From positions 20,573,789 through 20,637,788 of the forward strand of contig NC_087062.1 of the NCBI RefSeq assembly GCF_963678635.1: a stretch of 64,000 nt of DNA, in the 5' to 3' direction. Below are positions 10,481 through 21,400 of this stretch, piece after piece. Numbering within the stretch: the stretch's first letter is position 1; each line of letters starts with the position of its first letter. This stretch comes from Symsagittifera roscoffensis (Eukaryota; Xenacoelomorpha; Acoela; Convolutidae). Both the position numbers and the translations under genes were made by a program. A model generated the notes under the pieces. It was not told where the DNA came from, searched no databases, and saw nothing but the letters and a program-made list of their open reading frames with translations.

Positions 10481-10884
10481 TCTGAATCATCACTGCTTTT
10501 TATCAAAGATTGTTTAATTTTAACAACAAAGCAGTGACTTGATAAATTGTGTGGCAATAAATTGATACTGACAAAAGGTCGCTGTCACCTGTAGGATATT
10601 CTTATCTGATTATCTATTGTGTTTTGTGTGTTGATTATATCTTGTGAAAATTTTGTGATACTGTTATACTATACAACAGGGTTGAGTTAGCATTATATCA
10701 ATACTGAGCAAGCCCTGTGTGTGTAACTCTAGCTGAGTCACTAAGATTGTCATTGAGAAACCTAAGAGACACTCTTGATACTTACGAGATCGAAGAGGCA
10801 GCGTTAAGTAATTTAACTTGAACTTGTTTGCGGTACGTGTGCATCGCCATTAAATCATACGAATATTATTTTTTGTCACAAAGC
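10481..10884 (+). other. Leader just upstream of gag A
   Basis: About 400 bases without a gene. The gag frame is open from 10828, but the first ATG in frame is at 10885, and the aligned B gag also starts M-(Q)-R-R. I see no certain tRNA primer-binding site. Confidence 0.4.
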
Positions 10885-13747
10885 ATGCAGCGCAGGGACT
10901 CGTTAGGATTGACTACTAAGATTCCCAGGCTGAGCAAGGGCAGCACGCGAAAATTTAAAACTAGGCGTAGCCAGTCATCGACTAATGGTCAACCTGATCT
11001 TTCAGTGAGCGAAATGAAATTAAGGAGCGAGAAAAACCTCAATGGCGATCAAAGGCGGAGCGCCGAAGCCGGAACCGCGAGCGAAACGCTTGTGGACCCC
11101 TTTGACAAGGGAGAACAGACGCTCATTCGACCCGACTTTGAGCCGAGCCAGGACCTCGAGCGGGAGGAAGTTGAGAGGACGGAGGAGACCTCGGAGCGTT
11201 CCGAGGTCGAGCCGCGAGAGGAAGTGTTATTCAAGGGAATGTCCAAATCGGAGACCAAGAGTCATAGGTGGAGGAGAGAATATTCACATTCGGCTAATAC
11301 CCACTCATCTCTGGCCAAGCAGAGCAACAACGCGATGATGTCGAGTATAAGCCCGAGTGAAGAACAACCGGGTTCGAAGGCCAAGAAGAGTTGGAAGTCT
11401 TTGTACGATGAACGCATGGCGTCACTACCAACTGAAGGTTTAACTTCCAGTTATGACTACCCGGAGATAACCCATCCGGATGTGAACTTCACACCGTGCC
11501 CAAGGAACGACATGATCAGGAAGGCGTCGTCAGCCTCGCCGACCAGGCCCATGTCAGATGGGATAACGATGGGAGCGTCATCAACGTTCGACAGATTGAT
11601 GACGTCGATGAGCCAGCAAAAAGGCGGTGCGTCATCAAGCACCAGGCTGCAGCCGCAGTTGACCTCATCTTCTTTGGGACTAACCCCGTCATTTGGGGGC
11701 ACTGGCGACATAAGTGACATGTTCGCTGGCGTAATGAATGGTCTGGATGAACTGAGACGGGACATGACTAAAAGAATAGATCAGGTTGATGAGAGAGCTC
11801 ACAAAGGTCAAGAGAAACTGAGAGATGAACTAACGCACGTGAAGTCGCAGGCGAGGGTTGATCAGGCTCAGTTGAATCGCAACACCGATCAATGCCTGGC
11901 GGAGAGCCTGGCACAGGCAAACAAGGAGTCATACGAAAGAGAGGCTAGAATGACCAGGGAGATCGAACGATTGTTGAACGATCATGATAGTACCTACGCC
12001 CACACGATGACTAGCCTGGAGAAAAGGTTAGATGCAAAGTCTGACTTAATGATGCGGAAGCTTGACGCGATCCCGAATGGGAGCAATTGGCAGGATCGTT
12101 CCAACCCAGGGGAGCGCTCACGCCATGCGAATGATGGAGATGGTACGGGCAGCAATGCCAGAGCCCAGCAAAGCTCGAGAACGAACTACGAACCTAGGAA
12201 CAAGGAGCGGCCAAGGGCAGCCCCGTCGAGGCCTGGATGGACGAACCCAGTCCCGCCGGAGGCAGATGCTACCCCGGAGACAAAGTTGCCAACTGTGCCA
12301 CAAGTCAGTTCAGTACCAGATCTGACTACAGTCTCACATGACACAACGATGTATGCCTCGATGTTTGAGCCTCTGAACAGATCTCTCGAAACATTTATCA
12401 CCAAACTCTCGAAGTCAACCGAGAGAGGAGAAAGGTCAAGAAGGACACTGAAAAAGCCGAAGTCATATAAAGACGAGTCAGACGGCTGCATTGATACTTG
12501 GATAGAGGTGATGAAGTTACCCTTTGAGGAAGAGAGTCTCTCCTAGAAACAAGAGTGCAGCGCGCTAACGAGCAACCTGGAGGGTACTGCACTAAGTTGT
12601 GTAATGGCGAAAAGAGCCAATGAGAGAGACAGCGCTCGCAAGATATTCGACATCCTGCTGAATCGTTTCGGCTCTGGAGTACAAGGGCACCAGGCTATGG
12701 TGAAGTTCGAAAAGAGGCGTCAAAGAGATGACGAATCCATAGATAAATTTTTGGACGACCTTGAATTGCTTAGGAGGAGAAGCAATCCCGATGAGAGAAT
12801 ATTCGAGCGAAACTTGGCGATTGCTTCGAAGTTCATGGACGGAGTAAGGAGTGAGGAGTTGAAGACCATGTTGGCCACACACTTCACCCTGTCACTTGAC
12901 CAGGTACCCACGCCCGATGAAGTCACGCGAGTATTTACTCATAAAACCGAGGGCGCAAAACCGTTACAGCAATTATGGCAACTATAGCGGGACAAACACT
13001 GGTGCGAATTCCAGTTGGTACAAACCTCGCCATGACATGGATAAGAGGAGGTCGTGTGCGAATTGTGGTTCGATAGACCATCACGTTTCCGCGTGTTCTG
13101 CATGCAAACAGAACATGAAGGCAATAGGCTACTTCCTCGAGGACGCCGACGCGACCGACGAGGATCACGAAGAGTACGTCAGAGGGCTCATCATGAAATA
13201 TGGTCCGAGGTGTTTCTTCTGTAATTTGGAGGGACACTTCAAGTCGGATTGTACTCAATTTTGGGATGCAGTGGCGGACGCGAAACATCCCCGCCTTGAA
13301 GAGGCGCTTTCGGGTGTCAAGGCCAGTCGAGCACGTCTGATGAACGAGGCTGAGTCTCGGAGAAAGGAGACGACAAAGAGCACCTTTACGACTAAGAAGG
13401 TAAAGACACTGCCTGACGAGGCGGTAGCCTCGAACCTGGGGGCAGAGTCGTCTAGCCCACTCAAGGTGGATTACGGCCTGGCGGCAAGGACAGCGCTGCA
13501 GAATGTCAAACAGGACCTAGCCACGAAAGAAGTGGAGCAATGGGTAAAGTCGGAGCTGGAGAGCACAGATCTTCTGGAAAGTTTTAATATTCTGGGTAAA
13601 ACGACGAAAGTAGAAGACAAAGACGAGCCCAGGAAACAGGGACTAAAACTGAACGTTATATCTGGGAGAGCCTTCGGCATGACGAAGGAGGGGACGAAAA
13701 TAATGTCCATTATCTCCAGGTCACCAGGTGGTCAAGAACTTGAGTGA
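10885..13747 (+). pseudogene. gag: Gag polyprotein (capsid and nucleocapsid), element A
   Basis: The start is the ATG at 10885. The N-terminal 350 residues are charged and Ser-rich, followed by a coiled-coil region (11700-12060) and a basic linker. The capsid-like segment begins with DGCIDTWIEVMKLPFEEE and continues with LLNRFGSG and FEKRRQRDDESIDKFL, matching B gag. Two CCHC zinc knuckles follow: CANCGSIDHHVSAC (13055-13096) and CFFCNLEGHFKSDC (13211-13252), which bind element RNA. Breaks: an in-frame TAG at 12544-12546, a frame change near 12915 (12604-12987 into 12896-13747), and another near 13730 where the protease frame takes over. Gag packages RNA into cytoplasmic particles. The fold is assigned by position and homology; the knuckles are direct. 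Confidence 0.85.
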
Positions 13748-14792
13748 ACCATCTGAGATTACACTAGTCCACCTAGACATCTATGCCGACTACCTGAAGG
13801 AGAAAGATCCCAAACTGGACTCCAGGGCAGTGCGAGCGCTGCTCACAACGGGAGGTCTGAGGCTGATGAAAGTAGATGGACATAATATCGATGTCCATGG
13901 CCCTTACCCAATCCTAATGAATGTGGATGGCATCAATATCTACACGAAAGCTCACATAACTGATGCGAACGATCAGATTTGCCGGATATACATTGGTCAA
14001 GAGGAGCTGAAGGTTAGACGAATCGGACACAACGCGATGCTCGAACAAGATGCGGTGCATATAGGTTGCGAGGCCGATCTGGCCGCACACGTGCTGGACG
14101 TGCAAGGCAGGCAACTTTCAGTAAAGGGACTGCTAGACACGGGAGCAGTGGTTAGTGTCATGCCAGTCAAAACTTGGACCGACATGGGTTCCGAAAGGTC
14201 GGATCTCATACCGACAAACATCAGGTTGGCAGCTGCCAATCAGGGAGCGATCTATGTGACTGGACGAACCCCGATCATTTCACTGCAGCTCGGAGGAAGA
14301 CATCTTTGGATTAGCTTCTTATTAGTGGAGAATTTGGACGAATCAGACCAGTTCATCTTAGGAAAGGATTTCGTGCGCAATTTTGATGCCACGATTGATC
14401 TCAATGACGGGTTGATTAGGATCAAGGATCCTGAGAGAAAGTATCAAAAGAGACCCCTTAATAAGATCTTAATTAACCAGGCCAAGGTGCCAATTTTTCT
14501 GGATCAAAAAGTTAGATTAAAACCAAACCAAGCCGTAGTAGCGACGTTTAGGATGAGGAACTTGAATGAACTCAGCAATGACAGACAGCTGTGTCTGGTA
14601 CCAAATCCAAACAGTAAAAGCTCGGCTATTTTAGGAAGAAGCTTCTCACTCACTCAGAGCGGACTGTGTCTGAGCGTGTTATTGAACACAGAAGCAACAA
14701 CAGTGACAATAGAGAGGGGAAAGAAACTTGGCTACGCTTTGCCTCTGAACAAAGACTTTCAGAGTGTGGAGAACTTGAAAAATTTGATGTAA
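13728..14792 (+). CDS. Retropepsin-type aspartic protease region, element A
   Basis: The frame is open for 354 codons. The catalytic block is LLDTGAVVSVMP (DTG at 14136-14144), the usual Asp-Thr-Gly-Ala of retropepsins. The flap and C-terminal part follow (GRTPIISLQLGGR, FILGKDFVRNFDA with the hydrophobic-G-x-D motif). Upstream residues (LVHLDIYADYL) continue gag C-terminal sequence, and the C-terminal 120 residues (LGRSFSLTQSGLCLSVLLN) form the protease-RT connector. It functions as a dimer to cleave Gag-Pol. It begins in an overlap with the gag frame and is overlapped by the RT frame from 14666. In the B elements the same join is open without a shift, so the overlaps here are most likely indels rather than programmed frameshifting. 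Confidence 0.85.
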   Translation: MVKNLSEPSEITLVHLDIYADYLKEKDPKLDSRAVRALLTTGGLRLMKVDGHNIDVHGPYPILMNVDGINIYTKAHITDANDQICRIYIGQEELKVRRIGHNAMLEQDAVHIGCEADLAAHVLDVQGRQLSVKGLLDTGAVVSVMPVKTWTDMGSERSDLIPTNIRLAAANQGAIYVTGRTPIISLQLGGRHLWISFLLVENLDESDQFILGKDFVRNFDATIDLNDGLIRIKDPERKYQKRPLNKILINQAKVPIFLDQKVRLKPNQAVVATFRMRNLNELSNDRQLCLVPNPNSKSSAILGRSFSLTQSGLCLSVLLNTEATTVTIERGKKLGYALPLNKDFQSVENLKNLM

Positions 14793-16933
14793 CTAAATAT
14801 CCATTGCATGCGAACCAAGAATGTATGATGAGGAGAGTGAATGAATTGAAATCTTCTAGGAAATTGTTTTCAATGAAATCGGAAACAGATGATGGGCTGT
14901 ATAGTTGCTCCAACTTTCCTGAGAGGCCGAAAGAAGCAGAGTTGGCAGCGAATAAACCAGTCCTACCTGAGATAGAACATTTGAAGGGTAAAATATCAGA
15001 CAAGGAACTAGATTCGCTCAAAGCGGTGCTAAGTCGGAACGCAGACGTTTTTTCGAAACATAAGGCCGACATAGGTTGCTGTAATTTTGTAGAACACGAG
15101 ATTGAGATAGAAGAGCGCTCGGTACCTCATAGGGAAGGGGCGAGAAGAATGACCCCAAACAAGTCAGAAGCGTGTAGGAAGGAAATCGAGATGTTAATGG
15201 AGTACGACATGATTGAGCCATCGAAGTCCCCGTGGGCTTGTGGCGTGGTCATGGCGAAAAAGAAAGGGGGACAACTCAGATTTTGTTGTGATTTCCGTTA
15301 TCTGAACGCAGTGACTATAAAAGACGCATACCCGATTCCCCGCATCGATGAGAGCCTATCCAAGCTGGGAGACGCGAAATTCTTCACGACGTTGGATTTG
15401 GGCTCTGCGTTCTGGCAAGTGCCACTCAGAAAGCAAGATCGAGAGAAAACAGGCTTTGCGTGCGAGCTGGGATTGTTCCAGTGGAAGAGGATGCCGTTTG
15501 GATTGTGCAACGCGACGGCCACATTCCAGCGACTGATGGCCCAGGCACTCACGAGCGTCACTAAGAAATACGGGAATCTCATCATGTGTTATCTCGATGA
15601 TGTCGTGATTGCAACACCAACCTTAGAAGACCACATAGAGAGGTTGGAGGAGGTGTTTTATTGTATGAAGCAGGCGGGTCTGAAATGTAAACCCTCTAAG
15701 TGTGAAATCCTCAGGGATTCCATAAAGTATCTGGGCCGCCTGGTGGACAAACATGGAGTGAGACCAGATCCCGAAGCGGTTGAAGCGGTGCTGACCTGGA
15801 AGGCACCTAAAACAGATACACAGCTGATGAGTTTTTTGGGATTCGCTAATTATTATCGAGAGTTCATCAAGGGGTATGCTGACAAAATATACCCCATGCA
15901 GCGGTTGATGAGAAACAAGGGCAAAAAGTTCACTTGGACTGATGAGGCACAAGTTTCATTTGAGATCATCAAACGTGAACTTTGCGAGGCACCGGTCCTC
16001 GGCATGCCAACAGCAAAGGGGATGTTCGTGCTGGACACGGATGCATCAGTGGTTGCGATATCGGGCATACTTCACCAGGAGCAGGAGTGGAACGGGAGAA
16101 CGGTTCTTTGTCCGATAGCCTACGGGAGTAAAGTCCTGAGTGATACTGAAATGAAGTACGGCGCACCAAAAGCGGAGATGTTTGCGGTGATCACTTTCGT
16201 GGAAAAATACAGGGCCTACTTAGGGAGTGCTCCCTTCAACTTACGTGTGGATAATCGTGCCCTTGCCTGGCTGAAAACCTATTCGATGGACCAAAGTTAT
16301 ATTGGTCGTTCGATCGTGCGCCTGGATGGATACCACATGATCATAGAGCACCGTACCCGTGACAAGCCCCAGAACGCAGATAGCCTCAGTAAAAAGACAG
16401 AATTTTATGAGCGCCTCGAGGAGAAGCAGGCCAACCAATCAGAAATCAAAGACGATTTTTCCTTTCTGGACAAAGAAACCTGCGACAAACTGCCACTTAC
16501 TAGGTGGTTAGACAAGTCGGGGCATCCTATACCCGGACACCCTGACCTTCCAGTGGAGACGGCCGCGGAGATAAAGCTTTTAGCCAGAGGCGAGCCCGTT
16601 CCGTTGGATCTGCTAGTCCGATCCAATTTGGTGCAGCAAGAACTTACCAGGCTGGGTATAAACAGCATGGCTCTATTGAACAGGACGGTGAACGTGGCGC
16701 CGGACGTCATGGGAAAGCTCCGTGACTTGTTGGACAGGGAAGTGGATTGGCATGATCGTGAGTGGATGGAGACCATGCAGCGATTGACTGCCACCAAGAG
16801 AACAGAGAAGAGGCCAGTGTCCATTCGCAGCCGAGGCTTTGAACGGGATTGCAGGTCAATAGTCAACCAGCTGGTGAGCTCGATACCAAAGGCGGTCTTG
16901 TTGAGAACTTCGTTACTGAATGTGGGACACTGA
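14666..16933 (+). pseudogene. pol: Reverse transcriptase and RNase H, element A
   Basis: This 755-codon open frame carries the full Ty3/gypsy RT: WACGVVMAKKKGGQLRFCCD, then FTTLDLGSAFWQVPL (catalytic Asp), RMPFGLCNATATFQR, and CYLDDVVIATP (YLDD at 15590-15601). RNase H follows with VLDTDASVVAISG, KAEMFAVITF, VDNRALAWLK and the DSLSKK block. These convert particle RNA to DNA. The true entry is a frame change from the protease frame around 14780; the first 40 residues from 14666 are out-of-frame translation. The frame is lost again at 16933, and the downstream tether is read from 16849 in another frame. All catalytic RT residues are intact, so this is the best preserved RT in the window. Confidence 0.92.
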
Positions 16934-17610
16934 ATCAGACCCAAGCCACTGAGGAAGTCAGGATCAAGGCGAAATCTAGCTTCGCTAGGAGAGTGCATTT
17001 CACGGATGCAAAAGAAGAATACGAGCCGAGCCCAGATTGTTCGTCCGTGGACGAGACAATGTCCGGGGAGTGTGATACCTTTGAGCCAGTCAAGGACGAC
17101 TTGTCCGATGAGTCAGACACCTTTGAGCCCGTGCAGGACGACTCGTCCGGGGAGAGGTTGACGAGACCACCTAGGGGCAGAATTTTGTCCGGGGAGTCGG
17201 GTTCAAAGCAACCAACGGACAGAGTTTTGTCCGGGGAGTCGAGAAACATCTCAGACAACTTGGAATATGATGTTGGGGAATCAGTCAACTCAAGTGTTGA
17301 CTCGAAGCCCCAGTCCTGGGACAACACATCTGAAACAACTTCCAATTCTGATATGTCTGAGATCGTATTCCATTCCTTATTGGTAGACTGGAAGCAGCGC
17401 GGGCTGGACCGAGAAACACATCAGGATCCAGACAGGGACAGATACACCTCAGATGAAGAGGGCACTGTGGTAGATAATGCCGCAGACGAGCTCGAGCTGA
17501 TAGCAGTTTCGAAGACGTATTTGAAAGCCAGGTACAGGCTGTCGGATCTCCTAAGGGCTCAACGAAATGATAGAATGACGAGCAGTCTGAAGAGATGGAT
17601 CGAGAATTGA
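16890..17610 (+). pseudogene. RNase H to integrase tether, element A
   Basis: Low-complexity acidic segment rich in Ser, Glu and Asp. Four repeats of the SGES type (LSGES, SSGER, MSGEC) are encoded by the DNA string GTCCGGGGAG at 17061, 17145, 17187 and 17229. The end (LKARYRLSDLLRAQRNDRM) aligns with VKARYRLSDLIRAQKNDKM of the B elements. A TGA at 17608-17610 interrupts the frame just before the integrase zinc domain. Its function is unknown; it may be a spacer or a protease-cleaved linker. The frame relation to RT requires an indel between about 16880 and 16933. Confidence 0.7.
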
Positions 17611-17628
17611 GCACCTGACAAGGGAGAC

Positions 17629-18608
17629 TTGGAAGAAGACAGCTACAAGATCTTGAAGCAATTCTACCTGAAGCGAAACGACTTGCTGTACCTAAATAAG
17701 GACGGGATCGTAGCCTGTAGACGAAAAGAGGAGGACAACGTCCTTTATAAAAACAATTCAATAGTGTTACCACAGTTGTACCAGACCGAATTGCTCTTTC
17801 GCTCACATGATCAGATGGGCCATCAAGGCGTGGACAAAGTGTACAACAGGATACAGAAACGATTCGAATGGCGGGATTGAAGAAGGCTTGTGAGAAGTGG
17901 ATCGCCGCATGCCTGTCATGTCAGCAGGCGAAGGATCCCAGGAAACTAAGGTTCCCCCTACAGTCAATAGAGTCGTCAGGTTTCAACGAAGTGGTGCAAA
18001 TTGATCATCAGAAAATCTGCATGACAGCAACGGGCTATAATCAGGTGCTGGTAATGATCGACCATTTTACGAAGTATGCGGAGGCAGCACCCTGCATGAC
18101 AGCATCGGCGGAAGAAACATGCGATCATTTGATAAATGTGTGGATAGCGAGGCATGGCTGCCCCATCACGTTCCAATAGGACAATGGCAAAGCATTCGTG
18201 GGTGATCTCACGAAGGAGTTAATGAAAAGGTCGCAGGTAGCGCAGGCCCACTCGACCACTTATCACCCGCAAACGAATGGCCTAGTCGAGAGGCAAAATC
18301 GCACACTGGTATCCATGCTGAGAGTCTATTGCTCGCGTTACATGGATGACTGGGACAAGCACTTGCCGCAAGTGATGGGTGCTTACAACAGCACGGAGCA
18401 TTCCACCACGGGAATAAGTCCGCACATGTTGCTAACGGGTCATGAGAAAGCGCTCCCGTTGACGTTTTTCTATCCTGAATATGAGGGGAAGAGGACAGCA
18501 CCGCAAACGTACGTGCGGGATGTTATTAGAAGACATCAGGTTCTCAATGACTTATGCAGGAGGAACACGCAACAGGCGCAAATTAGCCAAAAAAGGAGGT
18601 TTGATTAA
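17629..18608 (+). pseudogene. Integrase (zinc-binding and catalytic domains), element A
   Basis: The HHCC domain is LLFRSHDQMGHQGVDKV followed by ACLSCQQAKDP (His-His-Cys-Cys). A one-base loss near 17868 shifts the frame between the two halves. The catalytic core carries the D,D,E residues: Asp in VQIDHQKICM, Asp in DNGKAFVGDL, and Glu in GLVERQNRTL, with THYHPQTNG-type text (TTYHPQTNGL) just before. An in-frame TAG (18177-18179) falls next to the second catalytic Asp, and TAA at 18606-18608 ends the readable core. Integrase inserts the DNA copy into the chromosome. Three lesions make this copy dead. Confidence 0.92.
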
Positions 18609-19670
18609 AGGACAGCCAATGCAAAAGCCTACTCAGTTGGCGACTACGTCTGGGTGTTCCAGGAAGTGGTTCCACCAAAAGGAGCCAAGAAATTATTAAA
18701 GAAATGGCGTGGTCCATTTCAGATAACAGAGGTGCACCAAGGAGGTCGTTTTTATCGATTGAGCACTGGAAGAGCAGCTCATTACGAAAATATCAAACCA
18801 CACAATGCCTCGTCAGAGGACTGGTGCATCACAGCGGACATGCAAGAGGGAGACTATTTGATAGTGGATCCTGTTTGTGAAGTGAATGAAAGGGGTACTC
18901 GCGACAAAAATGACGGGAATGAGGTGGTGGACGATTGCGACCTACCACTGGATCTGGAGTTGACCGAGCGAGTAGAGGTGGACAAAGAAACTCTACTTTA
19001 TGCCGAGGAAGACTGGGATTGCCCGGAACAAATCGAAATTGACAAAGGAATACAGCCTGACTTTCCTCTCACCATGGAAAGACGCCAGAGCAAGAGAGGA
19101 AAAAACAAGAAGAAATACAATCCGTACGGCGAGGATTTCGTTCTAGACAGGATAGTTCTAAGTGATGTCATGGACTCGCTAGTGGGACTGGACGAAGTGG
19201 CGATGCTAGAAGAAATCGACTTGGTGAATGATATGGATCAAGATTGGATCGACGATCGATCAGAACCGGAAGTGGAGTTCGAACCAGAGGCGGAACAGAC
19301 TCATGAGCAAGAACTAACGAACTTGCGCGTGCTCGAATGGCTTCATGATCTGCCGACAGATCCAAAAGAGACGATCCTGACGATTCAGTACGTCGATAAA
19401 GACGGCATCAAATACATCAGTCATGACAATACTGAGTCCAACTGGGTCGCACCAGATGGTCCTCTACGTGTTCCACAATCCAACCTCGATCTCCTAGACT
19501 TTGGGCGATCGACGGGGACGTCGATGGATATTTTTGTCCGGGGAGTGGGGGTAGGACTCACCCACACCGAAAATGTGAAAATAAAAAAATTGAAATCGGC
19601 AAGAGAAACCGGAGAACTAGAGACAGAGGGCGAGAATGCTAAAAAAACCACCTTTTGGACGAATCTTTGA
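18609..19670 (+). pseudogene. GPY/F module and acidic linker, first copy, element A
   Basis: After the TAA at 18606 the same frame continues with AKAYSVGDYVWVFQ and LLKKWRGPFQITEVH, the GPY/F module found at the C-terminus of many Ty3/gypsy integrases, then RFYRLSTGRAAHYENIKPH. The remaining 250 residues form an acidic linker (EEDWDCPEQIEIDKG, VEFEPEAEQTHEQEL) with one conserved patch, TNLRVLEWLHDLP. It ends IFVRGVGVGLTHTENVKIKK before a stop at 19670. The macro-like frame opens 35 bases upstream of that stop in the +1 frame, at a run of seven A. In B-plus the linker and macro region are in one frame, so the shift is an extra A. Confidence 0.8.
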
Positions 19671-21179
19671 ATCGTATTTTGATCTACCGAACCATTATTC
19701 AAACAATATCGTCATAACGGACAGCGATTTCATACTCACGGAACGCACGTGCGCTAAAGCGATAACCGCGGACGTAAGCTTCAAAACAGCACTAGCGGCT
19801 GATTTCAAAAGAGAGTATAGGAATATCGAATTTTTATGGAAACAGAGGCCTGGTGTCGGAGGGATGATAGCGCTGCCCCCTGTTGCATCACAGATACCAG
19901 AGAAATATTTGTGTTTCCTGGTTACCAAGGCCAAGAAATTATTAAAGAAATGGCGTGGTCCATTTCAGATAACAGAGGTGCACCAAGGAGGTCGTTTTTA
20001 TCGATTGAGCACTGGAAGAGCAGCTCATTACGAAAATATCAAACCACACAATGCCTCGTCAGAGGACTGGTGCATCACAGCGGACATGCAAGAGGGAGAC
20101 TATTTGATAGTGGATCCTGCTTGTGAAGTGAATGAAAGGGGTACTCGCGACAAAAATGACGGGAATGAGGTGGTGGACGATTGCGACCTACCACTGGATC
20201 TGGAGTTGACCGAGCGAGTAGAGGTGGACAAAGAAACTCTACTTTATGCCGAGGAAGACTGGGATTGCCCGGAACAAATCGAAATTGACAAAGGAATACA
20301 GCCTGACTTTCCTCTCACCATGGAAAGACGCCAGAGCAAGAGAGGAAAAAACAAGAAGAAATACAATCCGTACGGCGAGGATTTCGTTCTAGACAGGATA
20401 GTTCTAAGTGATGTCATGGACTCGCTAGTGGGACTGGACGAAGTGGCGATGCTAGAAGAAATCGACTTGGTGAATGATATGGATCAAGATTGGATCGACG
20501 ATCGATCAGAACCGGAAGTGGAGTTCGAACCAGAGGCGGAACAGACTCATGAGCAAGAACTAACGAACTTGCGCGTGCTCGAATGGCTTCATGATCTGCC
20601 GACAGATCCAAAAGAGACGATCCTGACGATTCAGTTTGTCGATAAAGACGGCATCAAATACATCAGTCATGACAATACTGAGTCCAACTGGGTCGCACCA
20701 GATGGTCCTCTACGTGTTCCACAATCCAACCTCGATCTCCTAGACTTTGGGCGATCGACGGGGACGTCGATGGATATTTTTGTCCGGGGAGTGGGGGTAG
20801 GACTCACCCACACCGAAAATGTGAAAATAAAAAAATTGAAATCGGCAAGAGAAACCGGAGAACTAGAGACAGAGGGCGAGAATGCTAAAAAAACCACCTT
20901 TTGGACGAATCTTTGAATCGTATTTTGATCTACCGAACCATTATTCAAACAATATCGTCATAACGGACAGCGATTTCATACTCACGGAACGCACGTGCGC
21001 TAAAGCGATAACCGCGGACGTAAGCTTCAAAACAGCACTAGCGGCTGATTTCAAAAGAGAGTATAGGAATATCGAATTTTTATGGAAACAGAGGCCTGGT
21101 GTCGGAGGGATGATAGCGCTGCCCCCTGTTGCATCACAGATACCAGAGAAATATTTGTGTTTCCTGGTTACCAAGGCCA
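18688..21179 (+). repeat. 1246 bp tandem duplication within pol A
   Basis: Units are 18688-19933 and 19934-21179 and are nearly identical. The original flanks share only GCCA (18684-18687 and 21176-21179), so the join has 4 bp of microhomology. 1246 is not a multiple of three, so the copies lie in different frames. It covers the GPY/F module, linker and first two thirds of the macro-like domain. Confidence 0.92.
19636..20916 (+). CDS. Chimeric ORF: partial macro-like domain fused to second GPY/F-linker copy
   Basis: This 426-codon frame begins with the first two thirds of the macro-like domain (IVITDSDFIL, KAITADVSFKTALAADFKRE, VGGMIALPP, KYLCFLVTKA). At 19933 it passes directly into KKLLKKWRGPFQITEV, the GPY/F module again, then a second full linker. 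The join is the tandem duplication junction. The macro-like part therefore lacks its last strands (present only at 21180-21400). It reads as open by chance of frame, and no functional fusion is implied. The linker copy differs from the first by only a few bases (for example GTTTGT for GTACGT near 20636), so the duplication is recent. Confidence 0.75.
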   Translation: MLKKPPFGRIFESYFDLPNHYSNNIVITDSDFILTERTCAKAITADVSFKTALAADFKREYRNIEFLWKQRPGVGGMIALPPVASQIPEKYLCFLVTKAKKLLKKWRGPFQITEVHQGGRFYRLSTGRAAHYENIKPHNASSEDWCITADMQEGDYLIVDPACEVNERGTRDKNDGNEVVDDCDLPLDLELTERVEVDKETLLYAEEDWDCPEQIEIDKGIQPDFPLTMERRQSKRGKNKKKYNPYGEDFVLDRIVLSDVMDSLVGLDEVAMLEEIDLVNDMDQDWIDDRSEPEVEFEPEAEQTHEQELTNLRVLEWLHDLPTDPKETILTIQFVDKDGIKYISHDNTESNWVAPDGPLRVPQSNLDLLDFGRSTGTSMDIFVRGVGVGLTHTENVKIKKLKSARETGELETEGENAKKTTFWTNL

Positions 21180-21400
21180 CTGATAGGCAACACGTAGATC
21201 CAAAGAGCTTGGTATTGGCTTTGACTCGACTTAGGGATTTTTTGGTTGAGAGAGGAGTAACCTCTCTCTCGTTAGCAGTATATGATCCTAATAGGGGAAA
21301 GCTACATCCGAGAGAGTTGTACGCACTTGTACATGTGATATTTTCAGAAACTGACATAGAGTCTTACTTACATAAAAAATACTATCTGAGCATATGCTAG
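20882..21400 (+). CDS. Macro-like domain, complete copy, end of pol A
   Basis: A 172-codon frame matching the macro (ADP-ribose-binding) fold by its motif order: IVITDSDFILTERTCAKAIT (strand plus acidic residue), ADVSFKTALAADFKREYRNI (helix), GVGGMIALPP, EKYLCFLVTK (core strand), LALTRLRDFLVERGVTSLSL (helix plus strand), then YDPNRGKL and HVIFSETDI. It most resembles TARG1/ALC1-type macro domains, which bind or hydrolyse ADP-ribose. The loop where those enzymes have G-C-G-L-D reads YDPNRGKL, so catalysis of the TARG1 kind is doubtful. It directly follows the integrase linker and ends pol at 21400. Macro domains are not a standard part of Ty3 elements. The call is by eye; a structural search would settle it. 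Confidence 0.65.
   Translation: MLKKPPFGRIFESYFDLPNHYSNNIVITDSDFILTERTCAKAITADVSFKTALAADFKREYRNIEFLWKQRPGVGGMIALPPVASQIPEKYLCFLVTKATDRQHVDPKSLVLALTRLRDFLVERGVTSLSLAVYDPNRGKLHPRELYALVHVIFSETDIESYLHKKYYLSIC

Noticed and set aside
19640-19650. Run of seven A (CTAAAAAAACC) as a programmed -1 frameshift between linker and macro-like domain
   Set aside because: The macro-like frame is +1, not -1, relative to the linker, and in B-plus the two are in the same frame. An extra A is the simpler reading.
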